Assembly (NCBI GenBank): GCA_032718475.1
Contig: JAUCBJ010005880.1
Coordinates: 1 to 21,886, forward strand
DNA from: Nemertoderma westbladi
Lineage: Eukaryota > Xenacoelomorpha > Nemertodermatida > Nemertodermatidae
Reading direction: 5' to 3'
DNA: 21,886 bases
The notes under the pieces were generated by a model. That model did no database searches. It was given only the letters and a program-made list of their open reading frames with translations, and was not told where the DNA came from. Shown here piece by piece: positions 1 through 8,559 of the stretch (positions are counted from its first letter, which is position 1; each line of letters opens with the position of its first letter). A program made the position numbers and the translations under genes.

Positions 1-1084
1 CCGATTGCTTGTTGTGCCGACGCACTATTTGTTCAGAGTTGTGCCCTTTCAGTGGGACTGATTATTTGAAAATTGTGGTGACATCAATTCCTGTGCTACC
101 ACTAGGGGGTGTGGTGTATAATGTGAGGGTAATGTGAGGGAGTGTGATATTGCTTTTTCGTCTTTGGTTATTTATTGATATTAAGTTTCTTTGATTGTAG
201 GCACAACTTGGTGTCCGGAAACATCATATATCGTGTATAATTGAGGGGAATAACAAATTGAATATTTAAGATCGCGATGTTATATTATAGTGCTTTTAAT
301 GAAACATCGAATATCACTAATTTTTAATTGTATAAGTTGTTATTAGAGAAATTATTCTTATTATATTTTTATTATTTTCTATATTGAATGTACAGCAGCA
401 GGGCATTAGAAATTTGAATCATTGCTTCACGAAATAGAAGAAAAGGATTATTGTAATATTTCGTTTTATTCCATATCGTAACATCCAATCTAATTAACAC
501 CCTATCTCGTATAATCAATCATGCCTCCCCCATCTCGTAGCACGTAATGCATTATTGTCAAAAAATTTGCAAAATAAACTTGGTCTCTAATCCGATCTAT
601 AGACTCTTGGGTGTCCACAACGGTATTAGTACATAGAACAACAGATTGGCAATAATAATTTGCTACAAGCGTGCAATAATAAATACAAAAGGGTGAGTAC
701 AAAACAAATACACAAAACCCAAAAACTTAAGACCTGTACGAAACACATGTGATAACTTTCGTTTATTGTTTTGGTTCCCCCAACTATGACTATGTAACCT
801 GCTCCTTTACTAACCTGCTCCTTTAAATGCCAATGAGACCTAACGCTCTTTGGGAGCTAACGCTACTTTACCTCTTAGTTTTGTAAGTCCTTGGTCTTCG
901 TTTTGTACTGACCCAGATACAAGAGCAGAAAACCAGCTATATCGTCCTGCTACAACGTTACTAACTTCAGCAACTGTATCATAGACCTATTTGCCTTTAA
1001 CACTTTGCGTACCAACACGGTACGAGTTCATCACACGTATTGTCACGACACGTACTCGTGTTCATAATTCATGAAAATGCTCAT
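1..1084. other. Non-coding AT-rich stretch
   Basis: No convincing coding region, RNA gene or mobile element is visible. The only open frame of any length (minus strand, 502-702) lacks an ATG start and a recognisable protein pattern. A small tandem duplication of TAACCTGCTCCTTTA, with a 16-bp step, lies at about 795-825. Confidence 0.5.
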
Positions 1085-1560
1085 AATGCCGCCTTTAAAT
1101 ACTGTAATTATAACTTAACCCCCATGGCAGCAAAGTGCCACCTTTACATATATATAATATTATCCTGATCCCCAGGGTGGCAGTGTTTCGCCTTTATATA
1201 ATTATAACCTAACCCTCATGGCGGCAGAGTGCCGCCTTTACATATATTATCCTGACTCCCATGGCGACAGGGTGCCGCCTCTTTATAAAAACCTCTTATA
1301 ACTTTCTTATAACTATTGGGGCGGATAAATGGAGTTCATATTCGTGTCGTGCAGGAAAAACTGGTCTAGAAAAATTAATTTATTGCTTGAAGGGATTCCT
1401 GTTGGTTTGATTAATTTTAAATTACATAGTTTATGCAATTTAATTTAAATTTAGCCAATAATTATGTTACAAATGATTAAGGCTGCAGTGTGCCCCCCGG
1501 AGTTCAAATGAAAGATTTATAAATTTCGAAAATGGTTAAAGGCGGCAGTGTGCCGCCTTT
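1085..1560. repeat. Degenerate hairpin-bearing repeat (GGCGGCA-N3-TGCCGCC units)
   Basis: A motif of the form GGCGGCA, three bases, TGCCGCC recurs in variable quality at about 1120-1145, 1175-1192, 1220-1236, 1259-1280, 1479-1500 and 1538-1560. Between the first four copies there are similar AT-rich linkers (TTTACATATAT, ATTATCCTGA, TATAACCTAAC), so this part looks like a diverged tandem array with a step of roughly 43-52 bp. The last copy, 1538-1560, is a perfect inverted repeat with 10-bp arms (AAAGGCGGCA / TGCCGCCTTT) around GTG. The copy at 1220-1236 keeps perfect 7-bp arms. The repeat family is not recognised. Confidence 0.6.
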
Positions 1561-1808
1561 GAGGGTAGGATAAGTAATAATATGGTTATCCTCTTTATAT
1601 ATAACAACAAAATAAACCTTGGTACGATCAAATATACTTTCTTGGAAGTAAAAATCTTTATCTTTATCTTTGGTACACAAAGGGCTACACTTATTTTCTT
1701 AAAATTTAATAATAGTTTGAGTAGGTTCTCGAGAATTTCGTTGCCATATTCGTAAACATGACGATTGTAATGTTGTGATAGACATAAAGAGCTTAGGGCG
1801 GTGCGTTT

Positions 1809-2829
1809 TTTACTTTTTATCGATTTCATTGTTCTACCGGTGCACAAAAGTTGCCAAATGGTAAAAAAATAAGGCAAAAAAAAATTCTTTAAATTTCATC
1901 TATATCTTCACGGATCCCAAGAGGGTTGAAATTTTGTGCCATCGCGATGCACCATAATGAAATGTATAACAATATAACACATTGATGAAAGATCAATGAC
2001 TCAAAAAAGAACTTCCTGCATGCATCAAATGTCATCAAATGGGTCCAAACTTAGTTAGATACCAAAATTTTAACTTTTGGGTCAAGGGAACTAGTGCCAC
2101 AGGCACATGGCCAGGACCTACCATTTGGCGCAAGTGATGATTATTCTCAATTTTCGCGATGGCCAACTTTGATTTATCCTACTGCATTCATATTATGCTC
2201 ATTAGAACCGCAATGGCCGATTTAGTGGGGGTAGACACCTTCAAAACAAACGTAGAGCGAATAGTTCTTGAGATATCGCAGAAAATGTGAAGTACGGCAC
2301 AAGTCTACATTACCGCCTTGATGTGATATGGACAAACACAATAAATGATATTTTGAATTATCTCAAGGAATCAAATTCGCTCTATGCTTATTTTGATGGT
2401 GTCTACCCCCACTAAATCGGTCATTGCGGTTCTAATGAGCGTAATAATAATGCCGTAGGAGAACTAAAAGTTGTCCATCACCAAAATTGAGAATAATCAT
2501 CACTTGCGCCAAAGAGTAGGTTCTGGTCATGTGCCTGTGGCACAACTTCCCTTGATCCAAAAATTAAAATTTTGGTATCTAACTAAGTTTGGACCCATTT
2601 CATGACATTTGATGCATGCAGGAAGTTCTTTTTTGAGTCATTGATCTTTCATCAATGTGTTATATTGTTATACATTTCATTATGGTGCATCGCGATGGCA
2701 CAAGATTTCAACCCTCTTGGGATCCATGAAGACATAGACGAAATTTAAAGAAATTTTTTTTGCCTTATTTTTTTTACCATTTGGCAACTTTTGTGCATCG
2801 GTAGAACAATGAAATCGAAAAAAAGTAAA
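1809..2829. mobile_element. Fold-back (long inverted repeat) element
   Basis: The segment from about 1809 to 2275 reappears as its reverse complement at about 2357-2829, with a spacer of roughly 80 bp. Matching words can be followed through both arms: the outer CATTGTTCTACC / GGTAGAACAATG, the block containing CATCGCGATG, the block AACTTCCTGCATGCATCAAA, the block GATGATTATTCTCAATTTT, and the inner TTTAGTGGGGGTAGACACC. Mismatches and small indels are scattered along the arms. No open frame of note lies inside. I see no clear target-site duplication at the outer ends, and similarity stops just past the A/T-rich tips (AAAAAGTAAA on the right). This fits a fold-back or long-hairpin non-autonomous DNA element. 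An inverted duplication of local sequence is the alternative. A transcript through it would fold into a hairpin of about 470 bp. Confidence 0.85.
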
Positions 2830-3295
2830 TGAAAAGTGAAAGTGAAGAGTAAATGAAAATGAGTAAATGAGTTCGCGTCCTTCGTTGTATATAATGATCG
2901 GTATAAAGATATAGATATAGGTTGTTGTACACGGAAGGCGGGATACGGTAACTAAAGTCCCGGTCCTTCCCTAGCTAAACTATCTAACCTAAACTGGCAC
3001 TAATATTGCACTGAGATAACTGAACTGATATGATTACTGCCAAGTGGCTATATTGCACGGTTGGCCTTGTTACTCTACCTAATCGATGCCTTTCCCCCCT
3101 CTGATTGGTTGATACCCTTGTTGGCGCCCTTTGGAGTGTTCCCGTTCACTCCACCTGTTCTCTCTGGGTTAGGGGTTTGGCCCCTGACCCTCATTGTGTG
3201 CTTCTCCTTCCCATTCTTATTGGGGTGGCACGAGTTGGTTGATTACCCAATCTCGTGGTCGTGGCCCCCAATATTGCTTATCGGCTTAACTTTAT
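2830..3295. other. Non-coding; purine-rich start, then GC-richer sequence
   Basis: Directly after the fold-back element, 2830-2875 is a purine-rich run built on GTAAATGAAAA/GTGAA words. From about 2930 the base composition becomes more GC-rich, which continues to about 4390. An open frame on the plus strand (3061-3318) is hydrophobic and W/P-rich, starts at TTG rather than ATG and resembles no family I know, so I do not call it a gene. Confidence 0.4.
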
Positions 3296-3467
3296 GGGGT
3301 GTTAGCGGGATTGAATAAGCTAACACTCCCCCCCCCCCCATGCTATCTTCCCGGTAAGAAGATAGCATCAACCAAAAAAAGTGCGCTACAATCCCGCTGG
3401 ATCCCGATCTAGTATCGGGTGTGGGGTGGAATTCTTTTCTCTCGGAGCCGGCTTTCCAGGCCGCTCC
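3296..3467. other. Chain of four stem-loops
   Basis: Four inverted repeats follow one another. First, GTGTTAGC (3299-3306) pairs with GCTAACAC (3319-3326), extendable outwards with G/C pairs. Second, ATGCTATCTTC (3340-3350) pairs perfectly with GAAGATAGCAT (3358-3368) around a 7-base loop. Third, CCCGAT (3403-3408) pairs with ATCGGG (3414-3419). Fourth, GGAG-C-CGGC (3444-3452) pairs with GCCG-CTCC (3460-3467). In addition AGCGGGATTG (3304-3313) is the reverse complement of CAATCCCGCT (3389-3398), giving an alternative long-range fold. A 12-base C run (3328-3339) separates the first two. Role unknown; it may be a regulatory or terminal part of the retroelement-like block. Confidence 0.6.
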
Positions 3468-3998
3468 CTATGGGTATGATAACGCTACCCTGTATGCCTG
3501 GCGTCTCATGTCGGGCCGATCGCGCTCACCTCTCACGCAACTTTTGTTTCCCCAACACTTTCGCCCTGCCTCCTCTCCACTCTCACCCTAACTCTCGCAT
3601 ACCCTCGGACCTCCTCGTCCCTCACTCAGCCTCTTATTCCTCCCCCTCCACACTAGAATTGCATCCGCACTCTCTCCGCGCTTCGCACTATCACTCCGTC
3701 CCTCAACCCCACTTTTACTATCTCATCCCTTCTGACGAATCTCACCCCCCTCCCATGCCGTTGCACTCAAGAAGTGTGAAATCGTCTGGTCTCTCGTCCA
3801 TAGTGCCATAGTCAGTTTACCCCCCAGTCCCAGTAGCTAATTGAGAAAGGTTGTATGACTATAGTACTTACTCCGAACGTATATATTTGTAGATTACTGA
3901 TTGCTACGTACGTACATACAAATTGTACTTATATGATTATTCACATTAATTAAATTTGTACATAGTTCGCACGTCTCACGTGGCGCCTTCCAGGCGCA
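3419..3998. other. CT-rich block without a supported gene
   Basis: The plus strand of 3500-3780 is strongly C/T-rich. It gives a stop-free frame (3419-3811) rich in S, P, H and L, which is what such composition produces by chance. The frame starts at GTG and has no recognisable motif. The sequence may belong to the same retroelement relic as the zinc-knuckle fragment at 4012-4251. Confidence 0.4.
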
Positions 3999-4011
3999 CT
4001 ACATCAAATCC

Positions 4012-4251
4012 TCAGTCCATCCCTCCTTGGCGTCCGTGGTGTCCCCGAAAGTTGCACTTCGGACATCGGTTCTGCAACCGTGGACACGCTCCCATCCTGT
4101 GGCTCTTCTCGTGGCAGTAGAGACAGCTGGTCCCTTTCTGGAACCGGTACAAGCAGCTCCTTTCCTGGTGGGTCTGTCTCCCACAGTAGCCGCAACCGAG
4201 TACCAATGTCTCCAATGTACCAATGTCTCCCGCCCCACGTCGTCTTTCATC
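4012..4251 (-). pseudogene. Gag-like CCHC zinc-knuckle fragment
   Basis: This short minus-strand frame of about 79 residues lies between stops and has no clear ATG. It carries two complete zinc knuckles with the exact spacing C-x2-C-x4-H-x4-C: CGYCGRQTHQERSC and CLYCHEKSHRMGAC. A third begins as CPKCNFRGH but has Gly where the last Cys should be, shortly before the stop. A basic stretch (DERRRG) precedes the knuckles. Tandem CCHC knuckles bind single-stranded nucleic acid and are typical of retroelement Gag or non-LTR ORF1 proteins. No reverse transcriptase, integrase or protease is visible next to it, so it looks like a relic. A cellular CCHC protein exon is the alternative. The block is GC-richer than its surroundings, in line with an insertion. 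Confidence 0.6.
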
Positions 4252-4389
4252 TCAAGCGATCTCCGCGGTCTGTGGAGTCGCTGATAGGCGAACTTCTAGA
4301 CGTTAGCGTCCCTGTCTACGTCGATCTCCTCGCCCCTCCCGGGCATCGTCTCTCCGAATACTACCCGTGGTGCCGTCCCCGGTTGCTAT

Positions 4390-5321
4390 ATTTAATAAAC
4401 TGTAATTTTATTAGGAAGAACTTTCACCTTTCTGTAATATAGTATACTTCTAAGAATACACCTCATTAGTAATAATAATGTTATAAGTTTAATTAGATTG
4501 TTTACTCGGGCAAATGGGTGGCTTTTAATATAAATGCTATTTAATTATTTATTTAATACTAAATATTATTACCCTTAACAAAGGATGTTACCCAATACAT
4601 GAAAACTATTTTTTGCTCCAATCATGTCTTGATGAATAAAATATAAAAAAGTAGAAAGTTTCATGGGTGGTGCTAAAAATTCTGGAACATTTAATACAAA
4701 AATCGACACACCGGCACTATTAATGGTATAGTACCCTATTAATTAAAAGTATAAAGAGACAAACATTTACTGATAATTAATAGGTAGAGAACTATAGCGA
4801 AACCCCCCACACAGCACAAATATCAGTTAAAAATTATAAAATAGAGTTAAGTACAGAAGAGGCGATGTAGATTAATTAGCTGGTTGCTGCATATGACGTT
4901 CCTATCCTGTCTGGCCTTATGGCAGCCCAGCACCATCTTCCAGTCCAAGCCCACTTCTCCATTTGATGCGTGACCCACGAACGCAATGGGATGCGCCTCG
5001 GATAAGGGCAAACTGGACTCGTGTCCTACTCTTACTGTCTTACTCAGGTAATTTGGTTAGCGCAAATTTGCGGGATTTCCGGCATCGGGACCGGGATTAT
5101 CACTCTCGGGATCCCGTATGCGTAAAACTGAACTATAAATAAACTTCAATAAACACTATATTACGTAACTAATGGTTAACAGTCAAATTATTCATAAGCC
5201 ACAATATTACTTACAAAATAATAAACTATCTTAATTCAACTTAATACGATGCAGAGAGGTTCCAACCACGAAGACTATAACAGTCTACAGTACGAAACCA
5301 AGACTTCTCCATTTGGCTGAA
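4390..5321. other. Non-coding stretch
   Basis: 4390-4860 is AT-rich without identifiable features. 4860-5060 is GC-richer. On the minus strand it gives short peptide stretches loosely recalling the C-terminal tail of LINE reverse transcriptases, but not well enough to annotate. A 10-bp perfect palindrome CGGGATCCCG lies at 5107-5116. Confidence 0.35.
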
Positions 5322-5728
5322 TATATATACCTTGCCTGTTTTGGCAAGTATATAAATATACCTTGCCTGTTTTGGCAAGTATGTAAGTATGCCTTGCCTG
5401 TTTTGGCAAGTATATAAATATACCTTGCCTGTTTTGGCAAGTATGTAAATATACCTTGCCTGTTTTGGCAAGTATATAAATACACCTTGCCTGTTTTGGC
5501 AAGTATATAAATACACCTTGCCTGTTTTTGCTAGTATATAAATATACCTTGCCTGTTTTGGCAAGTATGTAAATATGCCTTGCCTGTTTTGGCAAGTATA
5601 TAAATACACCTTGCCTGTTTTGGCAAGTATATAAATACACCTTGCCTGTTTTGGCAAGTATATAAATACACCTTGCCTGTTTTGGCAAGTATTTAAATAT
5701 GTATTGCCTGTTCTGGTAAGTATTTGAA
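5322..5728. repeat. 31-bp minisatellite, 13 copies
   Basis: A tandem array with an exact 31-bp step. The conserved core CCTTGCCTGTTTTGGCAAG starts at 5330, 5361, 5392, 5423 and so on to the degenerate last copy near 5702. Linkers between cores vary (TATATAAATA, TATGTAAGTA, TATATAAATACA). Each core contains the inverted repeat CTTGCC / GGCAAG around TGTTTT. One unit (about 5516-5546) carries a changed core (TGTTTTTGCTAG), and the last one has decayed. The 31-bp unit has no stop codon in any minus-strand frame, so all three minus frames stay open across much of the array. The resulting 'protein' (CQNRQG, PKQAR, AKTGK repeats) is a by-product of this and not a gene. Confidence 0.95.
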
Positions 5729-6069
5729 TTTGATAGAGTATATTATAAATATGATGGAAACTTCCTGTAAGTTTCACGTGTAAGACAAATGTTGAATAAA
5801 TTATAAAACAAAATATTATTTTATGGCTTTTTCCCTGGAGCAAAGAGTAGTAACGCAGGAGGAGTAAACGAAATGTAATATGTCCTCTACTTAAAGTAAT
5901 TGAATTGCCGTACTACTGTAATGAGAATTTCCAAGATTTTTGAGTCAAATTTTAATAATATCTCGAAACAGGAAATGTCTACAAAGTAGGCCTACATCCT
6001 AAATTTGCATAGAGGATAAAACAAGCAGGAAACGAGCTGTATCAACAAATCAGGGTGATAATATAACAA
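5729..6069. other. Non-coding stretch
   Basis: AT-rich sequence between two repeat arrays. I see no gene, RNA or repeat structure in it. Confidence 0.4.
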
Positions 6070-6295
6070 GTATTATCAAGTCAAGTCAAGTTTGTCAAGT
6101 CAAGTGATGTCAAGTCAGTATGTCAAGTCGTATGGCGCCAAGTCAAACTACTATCAAGTCACGTGATGTCAATCAAGGCATTAATTATGAAGTGATGTCG
6201 AGTCCAATGATGTCAAGTCAAGTGTCATAAAACCAAGTGATATCAAGTCAAATAATTTAAATTGTTAAAAAGTGTTGTAAAGTCAAGTGAAGTCA
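6070..6295. repeat. Degenerate GTCAA-rich simple repeat
   Basis: The words CAAGTCAAGT, GATGTCAAGTCA and variants recur throughout, for example near 6078, 6099, 6112, 6150, 6207 and 6250, with interruptions. This looks like a decayed short-unit tandem repeat (unit related to AAGTC, with higher-order units ending in GTGAT). No coding potential. Confidence 0.75.
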
Positions 6296-6599
6296 TATAC
6301 CATCATGATAAATGACCATGATGTCTGTCACGGTATTCTTATTATTGAAATGGCTTCCGTCAATTTGTTTCACCCACTGCATCGTACCCATCTTGTGAAA
6401 TTCCACCATAAGAGGCAGGCAAAGAATCGCAAGTTTTCTTTGTTTTAGCTTTTCCAAGGCTCGTCATTGTTAAAATTAATTTCTAATATTAAGGGGACCA
6501 TTATCTGATATTCATGATTCTGTATATAAAACAAGATTTTTCACAATTTCTCAATTTTGACATTTTCCACTGTCAATTTTTTTATTTTTGTCCAAAAAG

Positions 6600-6650
6600 T
6601 TTGAGTCTACTCTATATATAGCATTTCTATATATATATATATAGCTGCAA
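6600..6650. repeat. TA-rich microsatellite
   Basis: Short runs of alternating TA (ATATATAT blocks around 6613-6646), interrupted by GCATTTC. Confidence 0.7.
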
Positions 6651-6689
6651 ACTCAAAATATTATAAGTAAAAAATGTCAAACTGAAAAA

Positions 6690-7300
6690 TGTTGTGTTTG
6701 GTTTGATAATTCTGAAGGTATACGAGTTTTCGATGTCGCTGAACAGGATGACACTAGTTATAAATATTTCTGGTATGTGCATGTGCAAATCCCATTTTGG
6801 TGCCATTCAAGTGCCCCAAAACGAAAACTACAAGTAGCACAAAATTATAAAGTGTTAAATTTTGACTTTGGTTATAAATATCCACAGTATACTGGTTTTC
6901 AAAGTCGCTGATTACTACGATATAACTCGTAAAAAATCATTCGTGTTAACGCAACTATCATTTTTGCTGCTTGTCCGGTGGGACGGATAAATACAAATGG
7001 CGTACAATTTCAAACGCCAAAAATCGAATTTAGTTCGATAATCCTATATTTTTGAGTGTCATATTCGTGTTCAGAGTCCCAGAAAACCCACAATGTCTTA
7101 AAATCAGGTTGATTTGATAATCATTTTTGTATTATCCAATTAGTGCTACTTGTATTTTTCATGCCGCACATTGACACGTACATATCCATAAATTCCCTAA
7201 TCAATAATGTACGATATATTTCAGTGTTATATTCGTGATCAGTATCCCAAAAAACCTATATGGTCATAAAATCATCAATTTGATTTAATTAAGGATAAAT
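6690..7300. repeat. Old dispersed repeat, two direct and two inverted copies
   Basis: Copies near 6715-6745 (TATACGAGTTTTCGATGTCG) and 6887-6912 (TATACTGGTTTTCAAAGTCG, then CTGA) lie in the same direction about 170 bp apart. Two further copies near 7058-7120 and 7228-7290 (ATATTCGTGTTCAGAGTCCC and ATATTCGTGATCAGTATCCC, each followed by A-rich AAAACC) are about 170 bp apart and match the reverse complement of the first pair. Around each, GATAAT/GATTTGATAA words recur. The copies are strongly diverged. The family is not recognised; it could be a satellite relic or a non-autonomous element. Confidence 0.5.
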
Positions 7301-8559
7301 AAATCTTGTTTGTAATGCAAAACATGATTCACAATCGAAATACGGCCATCGCACAGCACAATATATAATATGTATATGAGATCATCCTCTGTGTTCATCT
7401 GTGGGAGTTAGTGTGGAGTCCAGTCCCCCTTGCCTTGTACGTAAATACAAGAAAAGGAAGCAAGTGAAAGAGTACCCTTAATATTGCCTCCAGTAGTGCT
7501 TCATATTCACAGATAAATTTACATTACCCCGAATTATTATGAACCCGAATTTGTGGGGCAAAGGGCCTTAAAATTTACATCACAAATCAATATCGCCGCA
7601 GGCTGGCTTCCCCATCCATTGCATTAGCTACACTACTGTCTGGCCAGCAGACATATATTCGCCTTCAAGCTCGATATATTGCCTTCTCTAACAATGGCAT
7701 CGCCGTTCACTCCATGTAAATAATTAAATGTTCTAGAATATTTTATAGACAGCACGAATTCGCTGCCTAACTGCAGAGGAGAAATGTTCCTACAACTGGT
7801 GTTATAAATTCCATGAGATAATTTTAATCAATATTGATGGTGTCATTTGTTTGATGTTAGCACAACTATTACATGTTAGCAGAACTCTAGTCAATGATTT
7901 TTGAATGTTCAAGAAGAGGACGCTAAAGGGATACACGATTATTTTCCCTCACATTTCAGGTATTGCAAAGTGGCACTTGTGCTAACATTACAAAGAGTAC
8001 ATGGGGACCCGATCAAAACGTCGGACACATGTCCCTGATCAAATGTCAGCTCAACTTGTTACCACTATTTTTTGTCACCACAACTGCCATTTTTGATAGC
8101 CAAATGTTAGCACAACTGCCAGTTGGATATTCCTCGTCTGTAAGGCATGGTGGGCAGGGCGCCACACTAACTCCCCCAACCATTTTCTTTACTCCCCCAG
8201 CCCCAGGAACCCTCGAGTTGCAACCGGTGGTTCGTGTTTCGCACGTTAACCGATCACTTTCTCTTTCCTTCAATATTTATGTGTCAGTAAATAGTTTATA
8301 AAAGATGGTGCCCCGTCGAAACACATTTGTTACAATAAGAAATAAAGCGGGACGGGACACGATACGATACGATCATATTTAATGAGACTAATTAAAATAA
8401 GTATTTTATAAAAATTCGGTGATACGATTCAAATGACAAAAAATGGTAATTTGTGTCATATCGTAACCCGGAAGGAAATAAAGATCGTGTAATTTCCAGC
8501 AGTCTAGGATAATAAGTTTTAGTTTTCCTGCACATGCCACTTAAAGTTTATATATTCTG
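7300..8559. other. Non-coding stretch, possible 3' flank of the downstream minus-strand gene
   Basis: No supported gene. The words ATGTTAGCACAACT / ATGTTAGCAGAACT recur near 7855, 7876 and 8104, with an inverted partner GTGCTAACATT near 7979, suggesting minor repeat content. A short run of GATAC units lies near 8360-8373. On the minus strand, an ATTAAA polyadenylation-signal variant (plus-strand TTTAAT at 8378-8383) lies about 180 nt beyond the stop of the 8560-10047 gene and could serve it. Confidence 0.35.

Noticed and set aside
3061-3318. Hydrophobic W/P-rich frame that might be a membrane protein
   Set aside because: It starts at TTG, matches no known family, and its composition is explained by GC/CT-rich sequence.
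3419-3811. 130-codon Ser/Pro/His-rich frame
   Set aside because: GTG start, C/T-rich strand composition, no domain; probably stop-free by chance.
4862-5045. Minus-strand peptide stretches resembling a LINE C-terminal tail
   Set aside because: Only short, frame-broken resemblance by eye; no RT motif nearby to support it.
5322-5728. Possible CRISPR array (regular repeats with variable linkers)
   Set aside because: Linkers are only about 12 bp and nearly the same in each unit, with no cas genes and a eukaryotic context: it is a minisatellite.
5241-5843. 200-codon minus-strand frame with repeated peptide units
   Set aside because: It has no ATG start and is produced by the 31-bp minisatellite, which lacks stops in every minus frame.
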